In this document: in pieces, positions 7,745-17,590 of the stretch
Position numbering within the stretch: the first letter of the stretch is position 1
Layout: every line of letters begins with the position of its first letter
Origin: UBA4732 sp963823075
Lineage (GTDB): Bacteria; Planctomycetota; Planctomycetia; Gemmatales; Gemmataceae
DNA length: 64,000 nucleotides
Direction: 5' to 3'
NCBI GenBank assembly: GCA_963823075.1
Contig: CAWGKE010000004.1
Span: 62,001-126,000, forward strand
Notes under the pieces: model-generated
The model's input: the letters and a program-made list of their open reading frames with translations, nothing else
The model's database searches: none
What the model was told of the DNA's origin: nothing
Translations under genes and position numbers: made by a program

Positions 7745-8923
7745 TCAGGGAATCAGGCCCTGCATCATCTTGTAGTGGATCTCCGCCGACTGCTTCACGA
7801 CCAACGTCATGTGGACCGGGTCGAACACGATGGTGCCGCCGCCGTCCTTGCCGTTGACCGCCCAGCTGTCCGGGTCGATGTTGCCCTGGATCATCTGGAC
7901 CAGCTGGCCGATGGTGGCCAGCGCCTGGTACTGGCTCAGCACCCCGCCGAAGCGAATGTCGGGATAGCCCCCAACGAGATCGCCGATGTAGTAGGTGCGG
8001 ATCGTCATCATGTCCTTGGCCTTGGCCGGCGTCGTCACGAAGATGGTTTCGTCCTTGATGACGTAGGTCAGGCCGAGGTCCGCCAGCACCTTCTTGAGGG
8101 CCGTCCGCGTGCTCACCTTGTTCAGGGTGACGTTGACGGTCGATTCGTTGTTGACCCCGAGGTCGTCCAGGGCCGGCTTGTCCAGCACGATCGTCTGACC
8201 CGTCTGGTGCTGGAACCAATCGACGACGCCGCCGAAGCGCTGGTCCTTGAAATCGACGGAAACCGTCGCGGCCAGCGCCTTGAGGATCGCCCGCTCGGTT
8301 TCGGTCAGAACATTGTTCTTCGACCGCCGCTTCGACATTTCGATCCATTTTTCCGGGGCGGGGAACTCGTACTCGCCGGACGGCGGAATGCTGGCTTGAT
8401 CGACCTGGGCCAGCAGGCCGCGAATGGCCTCCGACTTCTTGGCCCGAAGGTCGGCGCTTTCCGCCAGGGCGTCCTTGGTCGAGGTGAAATGCGACAGGGC
8501 GGCGTCGATCAGCTTCTTCTGGTCCTCGGCCGCCCGCGGGTCGCGCGGTGCGGGGTGGAAGCCGGTCCCAGCGTCCGGGCTGCTGACGCCGTCGGCGATT
8601 CTCTGGACGAGGACGAGGTCACGGTTCAGCAGGGCCGTGAGGGATTCCTTTTTGTCGTCGGTGAAATTCGGGTTGACGTCCACGAGTTGGAGGAGCTTCC
8701 GGATGCGCTCCGTCGCCTTATCGGGTTGCGTGCGGGCCGTCTTGATCGCCTCGTCGGCCGCGTCGCGGACGTCGCGTTCGGCCCTTTCGGCCTCGACCTT
8801 CTGGCGGGCGGCCGCGTCCTTGAGCAGGTCGGGGTCTTCGGCCCGCGCCCGGCCGACCAGCACCAGGCCGGCGGTAAGGCAAGCAATGACGGTCGCAGCG
8901 ATTCGACGATTCGCCTTCGACAT
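7745..8923 (-). CDS. Secreted STN-domain (secretin-like) protein
   Basis: The start at 8923 is chosen because GAGGG precedes it and MSKANRRIAATVIACLTAGLVLVGRARA is a clear signal peptide. An upstream in-frame Met at 9019 has neither. Residues 30-130 are Lys/Glu/Ala-rich helices. Residues about 245-330 (FKDQRFGGVVDWFQHQTGQ, VTLNKVSTRTALKKVLADLG, LTYVIKDETIFVTT) match the STN fold found in secretins and TonB receptors. The rest is a strand-rich tail. It lacks a secretin channel domain, so it is more likely a periplasmic accessory or planctomycete-specific protein than a pore. Confidence 0.72.
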   Translation of the reverse strand: MSKANRRIAATVIACLTAGLVLVGRARAEDPDLLKDAAARQKVEAERAERDVRDAADEAIKTARTQPDKATERIRKLLQLVDVNPNFTDDKKESLTALLNRDLVLVQRIADGVSSPDAGTGFHPAPRDPRAAEDQKKLIDAALSHFTSTKDALAESADLRAKKSEAIRGLLAQVDQASIPPSGEYEFPAPEKWIEMSKRRSKNNVLTETERAILKALAATVSVDFKDQRFGGVVDWFQHQTGQTIVLDKPALDDLGVNNESTVNVTLNKVSTRTALKKVLADLGLTYVIKDETIFVTTPAKAKDMMTIRTYYIGDLVGGYPDIRFGGVLSQYQALATIGQLVQMIQGNIDPDSWAVNGKDGGGTIVFDPVHMTLVVKQSAEIHYKMMQGLIP

Positions 8924-9038
8924 GGCGTTTTCCCTCGCGTTGGAGACGGGCGCACCAGGCCCTTGCTCCCATCCTGTAACATACCCGTGTGCGCGGAGTC
9001 CCGCTACCGAAAAACGCAAATCTTCCCTCCGCTTGCGC

Positions 9039-10408
9039 TCATGACTCCGTTTTCCTCGTTTCCGCCGTCAGCAACAACCGCATCTCGCCGGCCAGGAACA
9101 CCGACCCCGTGACGCAGATCAGGTCGTCCGGTCCCGCGGCGGCCCGCGCCGCCTCCCACGCCGCGGCCGGCGCCGGGCAGGGCGTTGCCGGCGGCCCGTC
9201 CGCCGCTCGCAGCAGCTCCGCCATCTGTTCCGGCGGCGCGCTGCGGCGCTGCCGAGGTACGGCGTCAGGAAGACGTGGGCGAAGTGCGGGCCGAGGATGC
9301 GGAACATGCCGGCCAGGTCCTTGTCGTTGCTTCCGGCGAAGATCAGCAGACGGCGGCACGGCGGAAACGATTCCCCCAGCGTCCGCACCACAGCGTCCGC
9401 CGACGCGGTATTGTGGGCGCAGTCCAGCACGACCAGCGGCCGGCGCCCCACCACCTCCATGCGCGCCGGCCAGTCCGTCGCCGCCAGGCCGGCGGACACC
9501 GCCGCATCCGGGATCGTCCACCGCTCCGCCCGCAGCTGCTCAACGCAGGCCACCGCCAGCGCCGCGTTGGCCGCCTGATGCGCGCCGAGCAGGCTCAGCT
9601 CCATCCACGGCCAGACGCGCCGCGTCCGAACGCGCACCCGCGCCGGCTGGTCGCTCCGGGCGCTGATGCGGCCCGGCTCATAGTCGTAATGGAAATCGAC
9701 GCCGAGCTGGCGCAGCGGCGAAGCCCGCTCGCGGCAGATGCGTTCGATGACCGGCCGCGCCTCCGCCGCCGTCGCGCCGCTCAGCGTCGGCCGGCCCGGC
9801 TTCACGATGCCGGCCTTCTCCATCGCAATCATCGCCACGCGGTCGCCGAGCTGCCGCACGTGGTCGAGGCTGATGCTGGTGATGACGGCGACGGCCGGCC
9901 GGCACACGTTCGTCGAATCGAACCGGCCGCCCAGGCCGACCTCCATGATTGCGGCGTCCACGCGGCGCCGCAGGAAATGGAGAAAACCCACGGCCGTGGC
10001 CGCCTCGAAGAACGTGATCGCCGGGCGCCGGAGGCCGTCCACCGCCCGCCGGACCTCGTTCAGCAGGACGGTCAGCTCGCCGGCCGCGATCGGCGCGCCG
10101 TCCACCTGGAAGCGCTCTTCCACCCGGCACAGGTGCGGCGACGTGAACAGGCCAGTGCGGTAGCCGGCCCGCCGCAGCACCGACGCCAGCATAGCCGAGG
10201 TCGAGCCTTTGCCTTTCGTACCGGCGACGTGGATGATGCGCAAGCGATCCTGGGGGTTCCCGAGACGATCCAGCAGAGCGCGCATGCGGTCGAGGCTGAG
10301 GTCGGCCGCGGCGGGGCTTCGCTGCTCGTAGTTGATGAGGCCGTACCAGAAGGCGCGGGCCTGCTCTTCCGATAGATCGGCCGAGGAGTGGAGTGTGGTG
10401 TCGTCCAT
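9039..10408 (-). CDS. folC: Folylpolyglutamate/dihydrofolate synthase, with a frame break
   Basis: FolC adds glutamate to folates (and dihydropteroate in bifunctional forms). The ATP loop VAGTKGKGSTSAML is at residues 60-74, with the ligase motifs FFEAATAVGFLHF, MEVGLGGRFDSTN and VLDCAHNTASADAV following in order. After HVFLTPYLG the frame breaks near 9241-9252. The other frame continues RSAPPEQMAELL and ends with ICVTGSVFLAGEMRLLL, the usual FolC C-terminus, stopping at 9039. One missing base explains it. Since folC is normally single-copy and essential, sequence error is likelier than loss. The gene probably starts at the ATG at 10408. Confidence 0.88.
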
Positions 10409-10418
10409 GGACAGGAAT

Positions 10419-10491
10419 CAGGGGTCAGGGGTCAGGGGTCAGGGGTCAGGACCGTCTTTGCTGACCCCTGACCCCTGACCCCTGACCCCTG
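10419..10491. repeat. Heptamer-based palindromic repeat, family C
   Basis: Four tandem copies of CAGGGGT on the left (10419-10448) are mirrored by four copies of TGACCCC on the right (10462-10491). Together they form a perfect 30-bp stem with a 13-base loop, between folC and the response regulator. A related degenerate set is at 11730-11866. Confidence 0.95.
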
Positions 10492-10493
10492 TT

Positions 10494-10937
10494 TCACGGC
10501 GACGGCGGCAGCAACGCGGTTTCCAGCCAGTAGCGCTGGATCGTCTGCAGCACTTGGACGAAGCGGTTGAAGTCCTGCGGCTTCTCGATGTAGGTGTTGG
10601 CGCCGGCCGCGTACATCTGCTGCACGTCCTCCTGCCGGCGCGACGTGGTCAGCACGACGACCGGCGTGGTCCGCAGGGCGGGCGTGGAGCGGATGCGTTC
10701 GAGGACTTGCAGGCCGTTCAGGCGCGGCAAGTTGATGTCCAGCAGGATCAGGTCGGGCACGCGCCAGTCGGACTGGGCCTCATACGTCCCCTGGCGCATG
10801 AGGTACTCGACCGCCTCCTGGCCGTCGCGCACCACGAGCAAGTCCACCGGCAAGCCGCCTTCCCGCAAGGCCCGTTGCGTGATCTTGACGTCGGCCGGAT
10901 TGTCTTCCACCAACAGGATGGAGTGAGACGCTTTCAT
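10494..10937 (-). CDS. Rcp1-like single-domain response regulator
   Basis: A lone receiver domain of 147 residues shows the acidic pocket LLVEDNPAD, the phosphoacceptor Asp in LILLDINLPR, the switch Thr in VLTTSRR and the Lys in YIEKPQDF. The long loop DLLVVRDGQEAVEYLMRQG is typical of Rcp1-type regulators that partner PAS-containing histidine kinases. It has no DNA-binding domain. The start at 10937 overlaps the stop of the preceding receiver gene by four bases (ATGA), so the two are translationally linked. It is third in a leftward cluster headed by the kinase at 13936. Confidence 0.9.
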   Translation of the reverse strand: MKASHSILLVEDNPADVKITQRALREGGLPVDLLVVRDGQEAVEYLMRQGTYEAQSDWRVPDLILLDINLPRLNGLQVLERIRSTPALRTTPVVVLTTSRRQEDVQQMYAAGANTYIEKPQDFNRFVQVLQTIQRYWLETALLPPSP

Positions 10938-11721
10938 GGCAGCGACAGGAATTCTCCCACGCCGGGGGCGGCCGCCAGCGCGTCTCGAAACGCGACGCCG
11001 GCTTCCGCCCCGAGCAACCGACCTATCTGATCCGCAAGACACACCGCCAGATCCACGGGCGACGCCGGGGCCAAGCTGGGCGGGAGATGCTCCGGGTCCA
11101 GCCCGTCGGGGCCGATCCAGACGTCCAGGGTCCGGGGGAGTATCCGCGGTCCAAAGGCCGATGTCAAGGCCCGGCGCATCACGGCCGGCAACACTTCCCG
11201 CGTCAGGCGGCGCAGCGCGGGATGACGAAGGGCCTGGTTGAAGGCGGCCGCCCACACCAGCGTCGGCGGGATTGGCCGCGCTCCCTCTTCCATCGTAGGT
11301 CGAGAATCGGCTTTCGGCCATGCGCCGAACTTCCCCCCCCTCGCCCGGCTTCCCCAATTTCCGCCAACCGCTGCTGCCAGTCGGCGGGCCGGGTGGCCAA
11401 ATCCTTGTCGAACACGAAATCGACGCCAGCGTCCAGCCCGGCGGCCACGTCGGCTGGCAGCCCCCAGTGGGTGTAAAGGGCCACGGTCAGGCCGGCGAGT
11501 TCCGGCGTCCCGCGAACGCGGCGGAGCCAGTCGAGACCGCTGGCGCCGGGAAGGTTAACATCCAGGAGAATCAGGTCCGGCCGGCGTTCATCCAGCGAGT
11601 GCCAGGCCGCCTCGGCGTCAATGCGCACGGTCACGTCCCAGCCGGCCCGGCGGGCCAGGCTGCGCACGATCAGCCCCATTTCCGGGGCGTCATCCACCAG
11701 CAGGAGCAAGGGGCGGGTCAT
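10934..11721 (-). CDS. Receiver-domain protein with alpha-helical C-terminus, frame break
   Basis: The N-terminal receiver domain (residues 1-125) shows LLLVDDAPE, phosphoacceptor LILLDVNLPG and Lys in FVFDKDLA. After LAEIGEAGRGG a run of eight C (11333-11340) breaks the frame. In the rejoined frame the protein continues FGAWPKADSRPTMEEGARPI and a roughly 120-residue helical domain (AAAFNQALRHPALRRL) of unknown type, ending at 10934 over the next gene's start. The total is about 262 residues. The homopolymer makes length error in the sequence very likely. Placed directly between kinase and Rcp1-like regulator, it is probably part of the same phosphorelay. Confidence 0.7.
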
Positions 11722-11729
11722 GGCCAGCC

Positions 11730-11866
11730 CAGAGGTCAGGGGTCAGGAGTCAGGGGTCGGGGCCAACGGTTGCCGGGTCAGGAAGAAGACGGGAGGAGCC
11801 GTTGCCGATCATGGATGCTGTCTTCTCTGACCCCTGATTCCTGACTCCTGATTCCTGACCCCTGAG
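11730..11866. repeat. Degenerate family C repeat pair
   Basis: AGGTCAGGGGTCAGGAGTCA on the left (about 11732) and TGACTCCTGATTCCTGACCC on the right (about 11841) are inverted copies about 60 bases apart. The right half is read through by the kinase gene and encodes its odd tail GSGIRSQESGVRED. Confidence 0.8.
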
Positions 11867-13936
11867 TCAATGTCTGGCGCGGCAGAGTGAAATAGAACGT
11901 GGCGCCGCAGCCGGCCTCCGACTCCACCCAGAGTCGGCCGCCGTGCGCCTCGACGATCCGCTTGCAGATCGCCAGGCCGGCGCCGGTGCCCTCGAATTCC
12001 TCGCGCCGATGCAGCCGGCGAAACATGCGGAAGATTTGCTCGTGGTACTGCGCTTCGATGCCGATGCCGTTGTCTCTCACGAAGAAGGCAGCGAAGCCCG
12101 GGTCGGCGTTCGGGTGCGGAGCGTCGCCGACCGGCAGCGCCCGAAAACGACCTCGGGATGTTCGCTCTTGTTGTACTTCAGCCCGTTGGCGAACAGGTTC
12201 GCCAGCAGCTGCATGACGCGCTCGCGGTCGCCCGTCACCGGCGGCAGCGGTCCCTCAACCCGCACCACGGCCTGCTTGCGCTGGATCAGGTCGTGGAGGT
12301 CGGCCCGCACGATGTCCACCGCCTCGTCCCACGAAAACGGCCGGGTGGCGTTGATGACGCGGCCAGCCCGGCTCAGCGTCAGCAGGTCGTCGATCAGGGC
12401 GCCGAGGCGGCGGCTGGCCTGGATCAGGTGGTCGATGTACTCGCGGCCCTCTTCGCCAAGGGCGGGGGCGTAATCCTGGGCCAGGAAGTTGCTGAACGCC
12501 TCCAGGGTGCGCAACGGCTCCTTGAGGTCGTGCGAGACGACGTAGGTGAAATCCTTGAGTTCCTCGTTGATGCGGAGCAGCTTGCCGTTGGCCTCCTCCA
12601 GCTCGCCGGCTTTGGCGAGCAGCAGGTCGCTGAGCCGCTTGCGATCGGTGAGGTCGAGGGCGGCGCTGCGCGAGCGGACGAAGTCGCCTTTGTCGTCCTT
12701 GATGGTGGTGGTGCCGATCCAGACGTCGATGACGGCCCCATCGTTCTTGACCCACTGGGTTTCCATCTCGCCGGGCCGCTGGAACACGCGGCGGTCGGTG
12801 CGGAAGGCGGCCCGGCCGGCCGGCGTCAGCAGCTGGGTGTACTGCCGGCCGATCAGCCCCTCGCGGGAATACCCCAGCTTCCGCACCATCGTTTCGTTGC
12901 AGGCGACGAGCCGGCCGCGGCCGTCGAGGCTGAAATAAAGGACGGGGGCGTGGTGGTAGAGGTCGCGGTAGCTTTCCTTGAGGCGCTGCAGGTCGCGGTT
13001 GATCTCGCGGAGCCGCTCGTTGGCCTGCGACAGCTCCTCGGTGCGGCGCCGCAGCTCGCGCTCCGTCAGCACGCGCTCCGTGATGTCCAGCAGGTGACAG
13101 CGGAGGTTGAGCGGGGCGCCGGCCTCGCTGTAACAGGTCATCGCGTCCATCAGGAGATGGCTTTCGACCAGCGACAGGCCGGAGTCGCCGCGCAGCGACC
13201 GCTTGCGTCCCGGCTTACCGGGCGTCAGGACGCGGAAGGTGATGTCGTGGCCTTCGCCGTCCTTGAGGGCTTCCTGAAGGGTGGCTTGCAGGGCTGGCGC
13301 GTCGTCGGGGTGGACCACGTCGAGGAACGATCGGGCGACGAGATCGACGATCGGCTTGCCGATGAAATGCTGCAGCGGCGTGGTGGCCGCGATCCAGTGG
13401 AGGTTGGGCGCCAGGCGGGCGATCATGCGTCGGCGGGCGCCGGCGCCGAGATAGCGCGTCGGGCCGAGGGAGTCGTCGGCGGCCCCGCGGCTGGCGTCGT
13501 CCTTGCGGCCCTTTTCGAGCAGCTCCTGGGCGCGAACCACCTCGTCCAGGGCGTGGCGGTAGCATTCGACCAGTCCGTCCAGACGACTGAGGACCAGCGG
13601 CAAGTCGCCGGCGGTCTTCGTCGTCCCGGCGAGACGGGTCGCGTCAGCGCCCGGAGCAAACGGCTGGTGCGAGGGGTTCTTCTGGACGACCGCGATGCGA
13701 GCGGCGAGATCCTGAAGCATCCGGCGGCAACGGCGGTGGATGCGCCAGACGGCGAGAAGGCTCACGGCGACGGCAAGCCCGGCGGCGAGGGACAGCAGCG
13801 CCCACGCGGGGGGCAGGGTTATGCCCAACGCCTGTTCTACGCCGGCGCGAAATCCATCCAGGAAGATCAGAGGAACCGTCAGCAGCGCGGCCGTCAAGGC
13901 CAGGCCGACAGCCGAGGGCCACACGCGAAAGCGCAT
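11778..13936 (-). CDS. Membrane PAS-histidine kinase, with a frame break
   Basis: The start at 13936 fits two membrane spans (LALTAALLTVPLIFL and WALLSLAAGLAVAVSLLAVW). Two PAS-like segments follow (around SFLDVVHPDD and YHHAPVLYFSLDGRG, LTPAGRAAF), then a coiled coil. HisKA has the phospho-His in YVVSHDLKEPLRTLEAF, and the N box is LLANLFANGLKYN. The frame breaks near 12133-12148. The continuation ALPVGDAPHPNADPGFAAFF leads into RDNGIGIEAQY (G1) and GTGAGLAICKRIVEAHGG (G2). The tail after FYFTLPRQ is encoded by a family C repeat and is probably not ancestral. The layout resembles phytochrome-type kinases without a chromophore domain. It heads a cluster with the two receiver proteins. Confidence 0.85.
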
Positions 13937-14134
13937 ACGTCCTGTGCCTCGCGCAAAGAGGGCGACCGGGCGATTCCTTTTTAAGCATGGGACATGAAAA
14001 CGGGAAAAGCAAGGAAAAGTGTTTTGGGCCGGCGTGATCGACCAGTTGAAGGAGAAGCCAGGGGCGCCGCGCTTTCGCAAGGCCGCGGCCACGACGTGGG
14101 CGAAGGACGTCCTAGGTTATTCGGGTTCTCCGAC

Positions 14135-14512
14135 TCACCGGATCGGCTCCGTGAACAGCTCCCGGATGTCGGCCCGCGCCTGCTCGACGAAGCGCTCATA
14201 GACCGGGCGCAAGGCGGTCGATTGCCGCCCCGCCTCGAAGCCGGGCCAGTCCGGGAAGAGGTTCTGCGCCTGCTCCCAGAAGTCCCGGAAGCGCGGGTCT
14301 GGCGCGCCCAGGATGAGCGTGGTGCGGTAGCGAAAAACGAAGCGCAGGCAATGGAAGTCGCGCATGTCTCCCGATTCCAGGTCCGGGATCTCGTCGCTCC
14401 AGACCAGCGCGTCGGACATCAGCTCATAAAAGACGGACGCTCCGGGTGCGGGCCTCAAGGGCTGCATCCGGACGGCGATGGCTCGCAGCTGATCGACGGG
14501 GTCGGGTTCCAT
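14135..14512 (-). CDS. Hypothetical 125-residue protein
   Basis: It starts at the ATG at 14512 (MEPDPVDQLRAIAVRM). The product is soluble, with aromatic-rich segments FVFRYRTTLILGAPD and FWEQAQNLFPDWPGF. A similar short protein type is common in planctomycetes and cyanobacteria, but no function is assigned. It is transcribed away from cysK, whose start is 153 bases away, so the two share an intergenic promoter region. No signal peptide or membrane segment is seen. Confidence 0.6.
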   Translation of the reverse strand: MEPDPVDQLRAIAVRMQPLRPAPGASVFYELMSDALVWSDEIPDLESGDMRDFHCLRFVFRYRTTLILGAPDPRFRDFWEQAQNLFPDWPGFEAGRQSTALRPVYERFVEQARADIRELFTEPIR

Positions 14513-14665
14513 CCACCGTATTGTACTGGACGTTTCGCGGTTCGTCCGCCGCGGCCCGTTCCCTTGCACGCCCCCCGCCGACGAATACGATAACCCCGGC
14601 GACGATTCGCGGTCCGGCGATCGCGCCCTTCCCTCTTCCACGGACCCAGGACAAGGAGACCCCTC

Positions 14666-15631
14666 ATGAGCCAGCAGCCGGCGTTCCGCGGCCGGATCTA
14701 CGACGACATCACGCAGACCATCGGCGCCACGCCGCTGGTCCGTTTGCGCCGAGTGGTCGGCGACGCCAAGGGGATGGTCGTCGCCAAGCTCGAGAATTTC
14801 AACCCGCTGTGGTCGGTCAAGGACCGCATCGGCGTGTCGATGATCTCCGCCGCCGAGCGCGACGGCAAGCTCAAGCCCGGCTGGACGGTGATCGAGCCGA
14901 CCAGCGGCAACACCGGCATCGGCCTGGCCTTCACCTGCGCCGCCCGCGGCTACAAGCTGATCGTCACCATGCCGGATACCATGAGCCTGGAACGGCGGCG
15001 CCTGCTCAAGGCGTTCGGGGCGGAGGTGGTGCTGACGCCGGGCGAGCAGGGCATGAAGGGCGCCATCGAAAAGGCCGGCGAGCTGGTGAAGAACACGCCG
15101 AACTCGTTCATGCCGCAGCAGTTCGACAACCCCGCCAACCCGGAGATCCACCGCAAGACGACGGCCGAGGAGATCTGGCGCGACACGGACGGCAAGGTGG
15201 ACATTCTGGTGTCGGGCGTCGGCACCGGCGGCACCATCACCGGCGTCAGCGAGGTCATCAAGCCGCGCAAGCCGTCGTTCAAGGCCATCGCCGTGGAACC
15301 GACGGCCAGCCCGGTCATCACGCAGAAGCTGCGCGGCGAGGAGCTGAAGCCGGGCCGGCACAAGATCCAGGGCCTCGGGGCCGGCTTCATCCCGAGCGTG
15401 CTGAACACCAAGATCATCGACGAGGTGATCCAGGTGACGGACGACGAGGCCTTCAAGATGGGCCGCCGCATCGCCCGTGAGGAAGGCATCCTTGGCGGCA
15501 TCAGCTGCGGCGCGGCCGTTCATGCGGCCGTGCAGGTGGCGCACCGGCCGGACTGCGCCGGCAAGCTGATCGTCGTCGTGCTGCCGGACCTGGGCGAACG
15601 CTACTTGAGCACGGCGTTGTATCCGGAATAG
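14666..15631 (+). CDS. cysK: Cysteine synthase A
   Basis: The PLP enzyme makes L-cysteine from O-acetylserine and sulphide. The 321 residues match the family length. PLP Lys lies in NPLWSVKDRIG, the substrate loop in EPTSGNTGIGLAF, the PLP phosphate loop in VSGVGTGGTITG, and the C-terminal Ser region in GGISCGAAVHAA. AAGGAG precedes the ATG at 14666. It is followed by a perfect 16-bp hairpin at 15640, so it is probably a single-gene unit. The first PLP motif has NPLWSVKDR where most CysK have N-P-x-x-S-V-K-D-R, so the site is intact. Confidence 0.93.
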   Translation: MSQQPAFRGRIYDDITQTIGATPLVRLRRVVGDAKGMVVAKLENFNPLWSVKDRIGVSMISAAERDGKLKPGWTVIEPTSGNTGIGLAFTCAARGYKLIVTMPDTMSLERRRLLKAFGAEVVLTPGEQGMKGAIEKAGELVKNTPNSFMPQQFDNPANPEIHRKTTAEEIWRDTDGKVDILVSGVGTGGTITGVSEVIKPRKPSFKAIAVEPTASPVITQKLRGEELKPGRHKIQGLGAGFIPSVLNTKIIDEVIQVTDDEAFKMGRRIAREEGILGGISCGAAVHAAVQVAHRPDCAGKLIVVVLPDLGERYLSTALYPE

Positions 15632-15639
15632 ACTCGGCG

Positions 15640-15676
15640 CCGCGCGACCGGCGGCGAAGGGCCGCCGGTCGCGCGG
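15640..15676 (+). terminator. Hairpin terminator after cysK
   Basis: A perfect 16-bp stem (CCGCGCGACCGGCGGC and its complement) with a five-base GAAGG loop starts nine bases after the cysK stop. It has no T-run, so it may work Rho-independently only weakly. Confidence 0.7.
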
Positions 15677-16341
15677 TGGAAGGATGAATTCGTAGGCTGC
15701 CCCTGGGCAGGCTGCGTGCCCCTGTTGATAGTAAAGGAGACGCCAATGCGGATCGGACATCTGTATATTCTCATGCTCATCCTCCTCACGCCGGCCTTGA
15801 CCCTGCGGGCGGTGGCCGATGACAAGGAACCGCTCTACGAGGGCAAAACGATCAAGGAATGGACTACGGCGCTAATGTCTCCCACGCTGGTCGATCGGGC
15901 CAACGCCGCCCTGGCACTCGGCCGGATCGGTGCGCCAGCTAAGGCTGCGGCGCCGGCCCTTATCGAGGCTCTGCGGGACAAGGCGAACTTCGTTGCCGGG
16001 AGCGCCGCCGGCGCCCTGAGCACAATCGGGCCGGACCCGAAGGCGTCGCTTCCCCCGCTCCAGGACATTCTGAAAGATAAGACACTGTCGGCACAGTCTC
16101 GCGGTTACGCTGCCGACGTGCTTGGCAATATCGGCCCGGATGCGAAGGCCGCCCTACCGGCCCTGACGGCGGCGTCTAAAGAGGACAATGTTAGTCTTCG
16201 TTGTGACGCTGCCTACGCACTTTACAAGATCGATCCGGAAAACGCGAAGACGGCCGTATCGGCGCTGATGGACGGGTTGAAAGAGAAAGACGAGCAAGTG
16301 AGAACGGGGGCGGTTGAACGTCTGGGAGACATGGGCGCTAA

Positions 16342-17257
16342 GAGCCTATCCCAAAACCCGGTCGGAGGGTATAATATGAGTAGCCACTTATCTACCGAAC
16401 TGGAGCAGAGTCATGGCCGCTTCTCGTGAAACGGTTGTCGATACTTTCCGTATCCCGGACGCCCTCTGGGAACGCATCGAACCCCTGTTGCCCAAGGTGC
16501 GCCGCTCCCGCAAGGGGGGACGGCCGCCTTTGCCCCAACGCCAGGTGTTGGATGGCATTTTCTACGTCCTGCGTACCGGCGGCCACTGGAAGGCCGCCCC
16601 GCCCGAGTTCGGCTCCGGCAGCAGTCTGCACCGCTACTTCCAACGCTGGCAAAAGCGGGGGCTGTTCCGCCAGCTGTGGCAAAAGGCCTTGCACGAGTAC
16701 GACGACAAGGTCGGCATCGACTGGGAATGGCAGAGCCTGGACGGGACCATGACCAAGGCCCCGCTCGGGGGGAAAAAAGACGGGCAAGAACCCCACCGAT
16801 CGGGCCAAAAAGGGCACGAAGCGTTCGCTGCTGACGGACGGCCGCGGCGTGCCGCTGGGCCTGGAGGTGGCCGGGGCCAACCGGGCCGACATGAAACTGG
16901 TCGAAGCCACCCTGGACAGCATCCCGATCGAGCGACCCGAGCCCACGCCGGAGAAGCCACAGCACTTTCTGGGGGACAAGGGGTATGACTACCCCTCGGT
17001 GCGGGAGCTGGTGGCCCGCTGGGGTTACACAGCCCACATCCCGGTCAAGAAGCGCCGGGGGGCCAAGGCGGAGCCGAGGGAGAAGATCCCCGGGTATCGG
17101 GCGCGGCGCTGGGTGGTGGAGCGGACGCATAGTTGGATGAACCGCTTCCGACGACTGTTGATCCGCTGGGAGAAAAAAGTCCCCAATTACAAAGCCTTCC
17201 TCCACTTCGCCTGCGCCTGGATCACCTGGAGGGCGGCAGGGGTTTTGGGATAGGCTC
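16342..17257 (+). mobile_element. IS5-family insertion sequence, 916 bp
   Basis: The ends GAGCCTATCCCAAAACC (16342-16358) and its complement (17241-17257) are perfect for 17 bases, with a TAA direct duplication on each side. The three-base TNA target fits the IS427/IS1031-like groups of IS5. It carries one transposase in two frames. Confidence 0.9.
16413..17253 (+). CDS. IS5-family transposase in two overlapping frames
   Basis: The first frame starts at 16413 with the IS5 N-terminal domain (IPDALWERIEPLLPK, GGRPPLPQRQVLDGIFYVLR) and holds the first Asp in QSLDGTM. At the G6A6 run (about 16774-16785) the sequence must move to the +1 frame to continue TGKNPTDRAKKGTKRS. The second half has Asp in LGDKGYDYPS and Glu in RRWVVERTHSWMNRFRRL. 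The break falls on a slippery homopolymer, where IS5 elements often use ribosomal or transcriptional slippage, so it may be functional. A sequencing length error is the alternative. Confidence 0.85.
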
Positions 17258-17590
17258 TAAGGCCAAAGACGCGGTTCCGGCCATGATCGCCGCACTGAAA
17301 GCACAGGGTAGTGGCATGACCGCCTACTACGCGCGGTCCGCTCTTGGAAAGATGGGACCGGACGCCGTTCCCGCGTTGGTGGACGCCCTGAACGACAAGG
17401 ACGAGGACATTCGCGCCGGGGTTGCCTCCGTCATCAAGGAATACTACCCAGATGCAGCCAAGAAGGCCGGCGTGAAGTGACACGGAGCGGACGGAATCTT
17501 CGTTAAATCCGTCGCGGCTTCCGCCGATGAAAGAACTATCCCGGCCGTGCGCCGGGGGGTTCGATCCTTTCGGCAACCGAGGGCCGCGCG

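Larger units (their letters stand above)
15746..17480 (+). pseudogene. Secreted HEAT-repeat protein split by an IS
   Basis: A signal peptide (MRIGHLYILMLILLTPALTL) starts at 15746 after AAAGGAG. HEAT units such as ALALGRIGAPAKAAAPALIE and AADVLGNIGPDAKAALPAL follow. At GDMGAK the gene is cut by the IS at 16342-17257, with the target TAA duplicated (16339-16341, 17258-17260). Deleting the IS and one TAA rejoins the frame exactly as GDMGAKAKDAVPAMIAALK, through ALGKMGPDAVPALVDAL to the stop at 17480, a 271-residue protein. So the insertion is recent. The 5' part still encodes about 200 residues plus IS-derived ones. The protein belongs to the same class as the HEAT protein at 1-703. Confidence 0.88.

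Noticed and set aside
8924..9019. Longer start for the STN-domain protein
   Set aside because: The upstream in-frame Met lacks a ribosome-binding site and would bury the signal peptide.
10419..10491. CRISPR-like short repeats
   Set aside because: The repeats are contiguous heptamers and form an inverted pair. There are no spacers and no cas genes.
12158..13984. 600-codon plus-strand frame across the histidine kinase
   Set aside because: It is antisense to HisKA, PAS and membrane motifs of the real kinase and shows no family features.
17550..17575. tRNA T-loop-like word GGTTCGATCC
   Set aside because: No acceptor or anticodon stem can be built around it.
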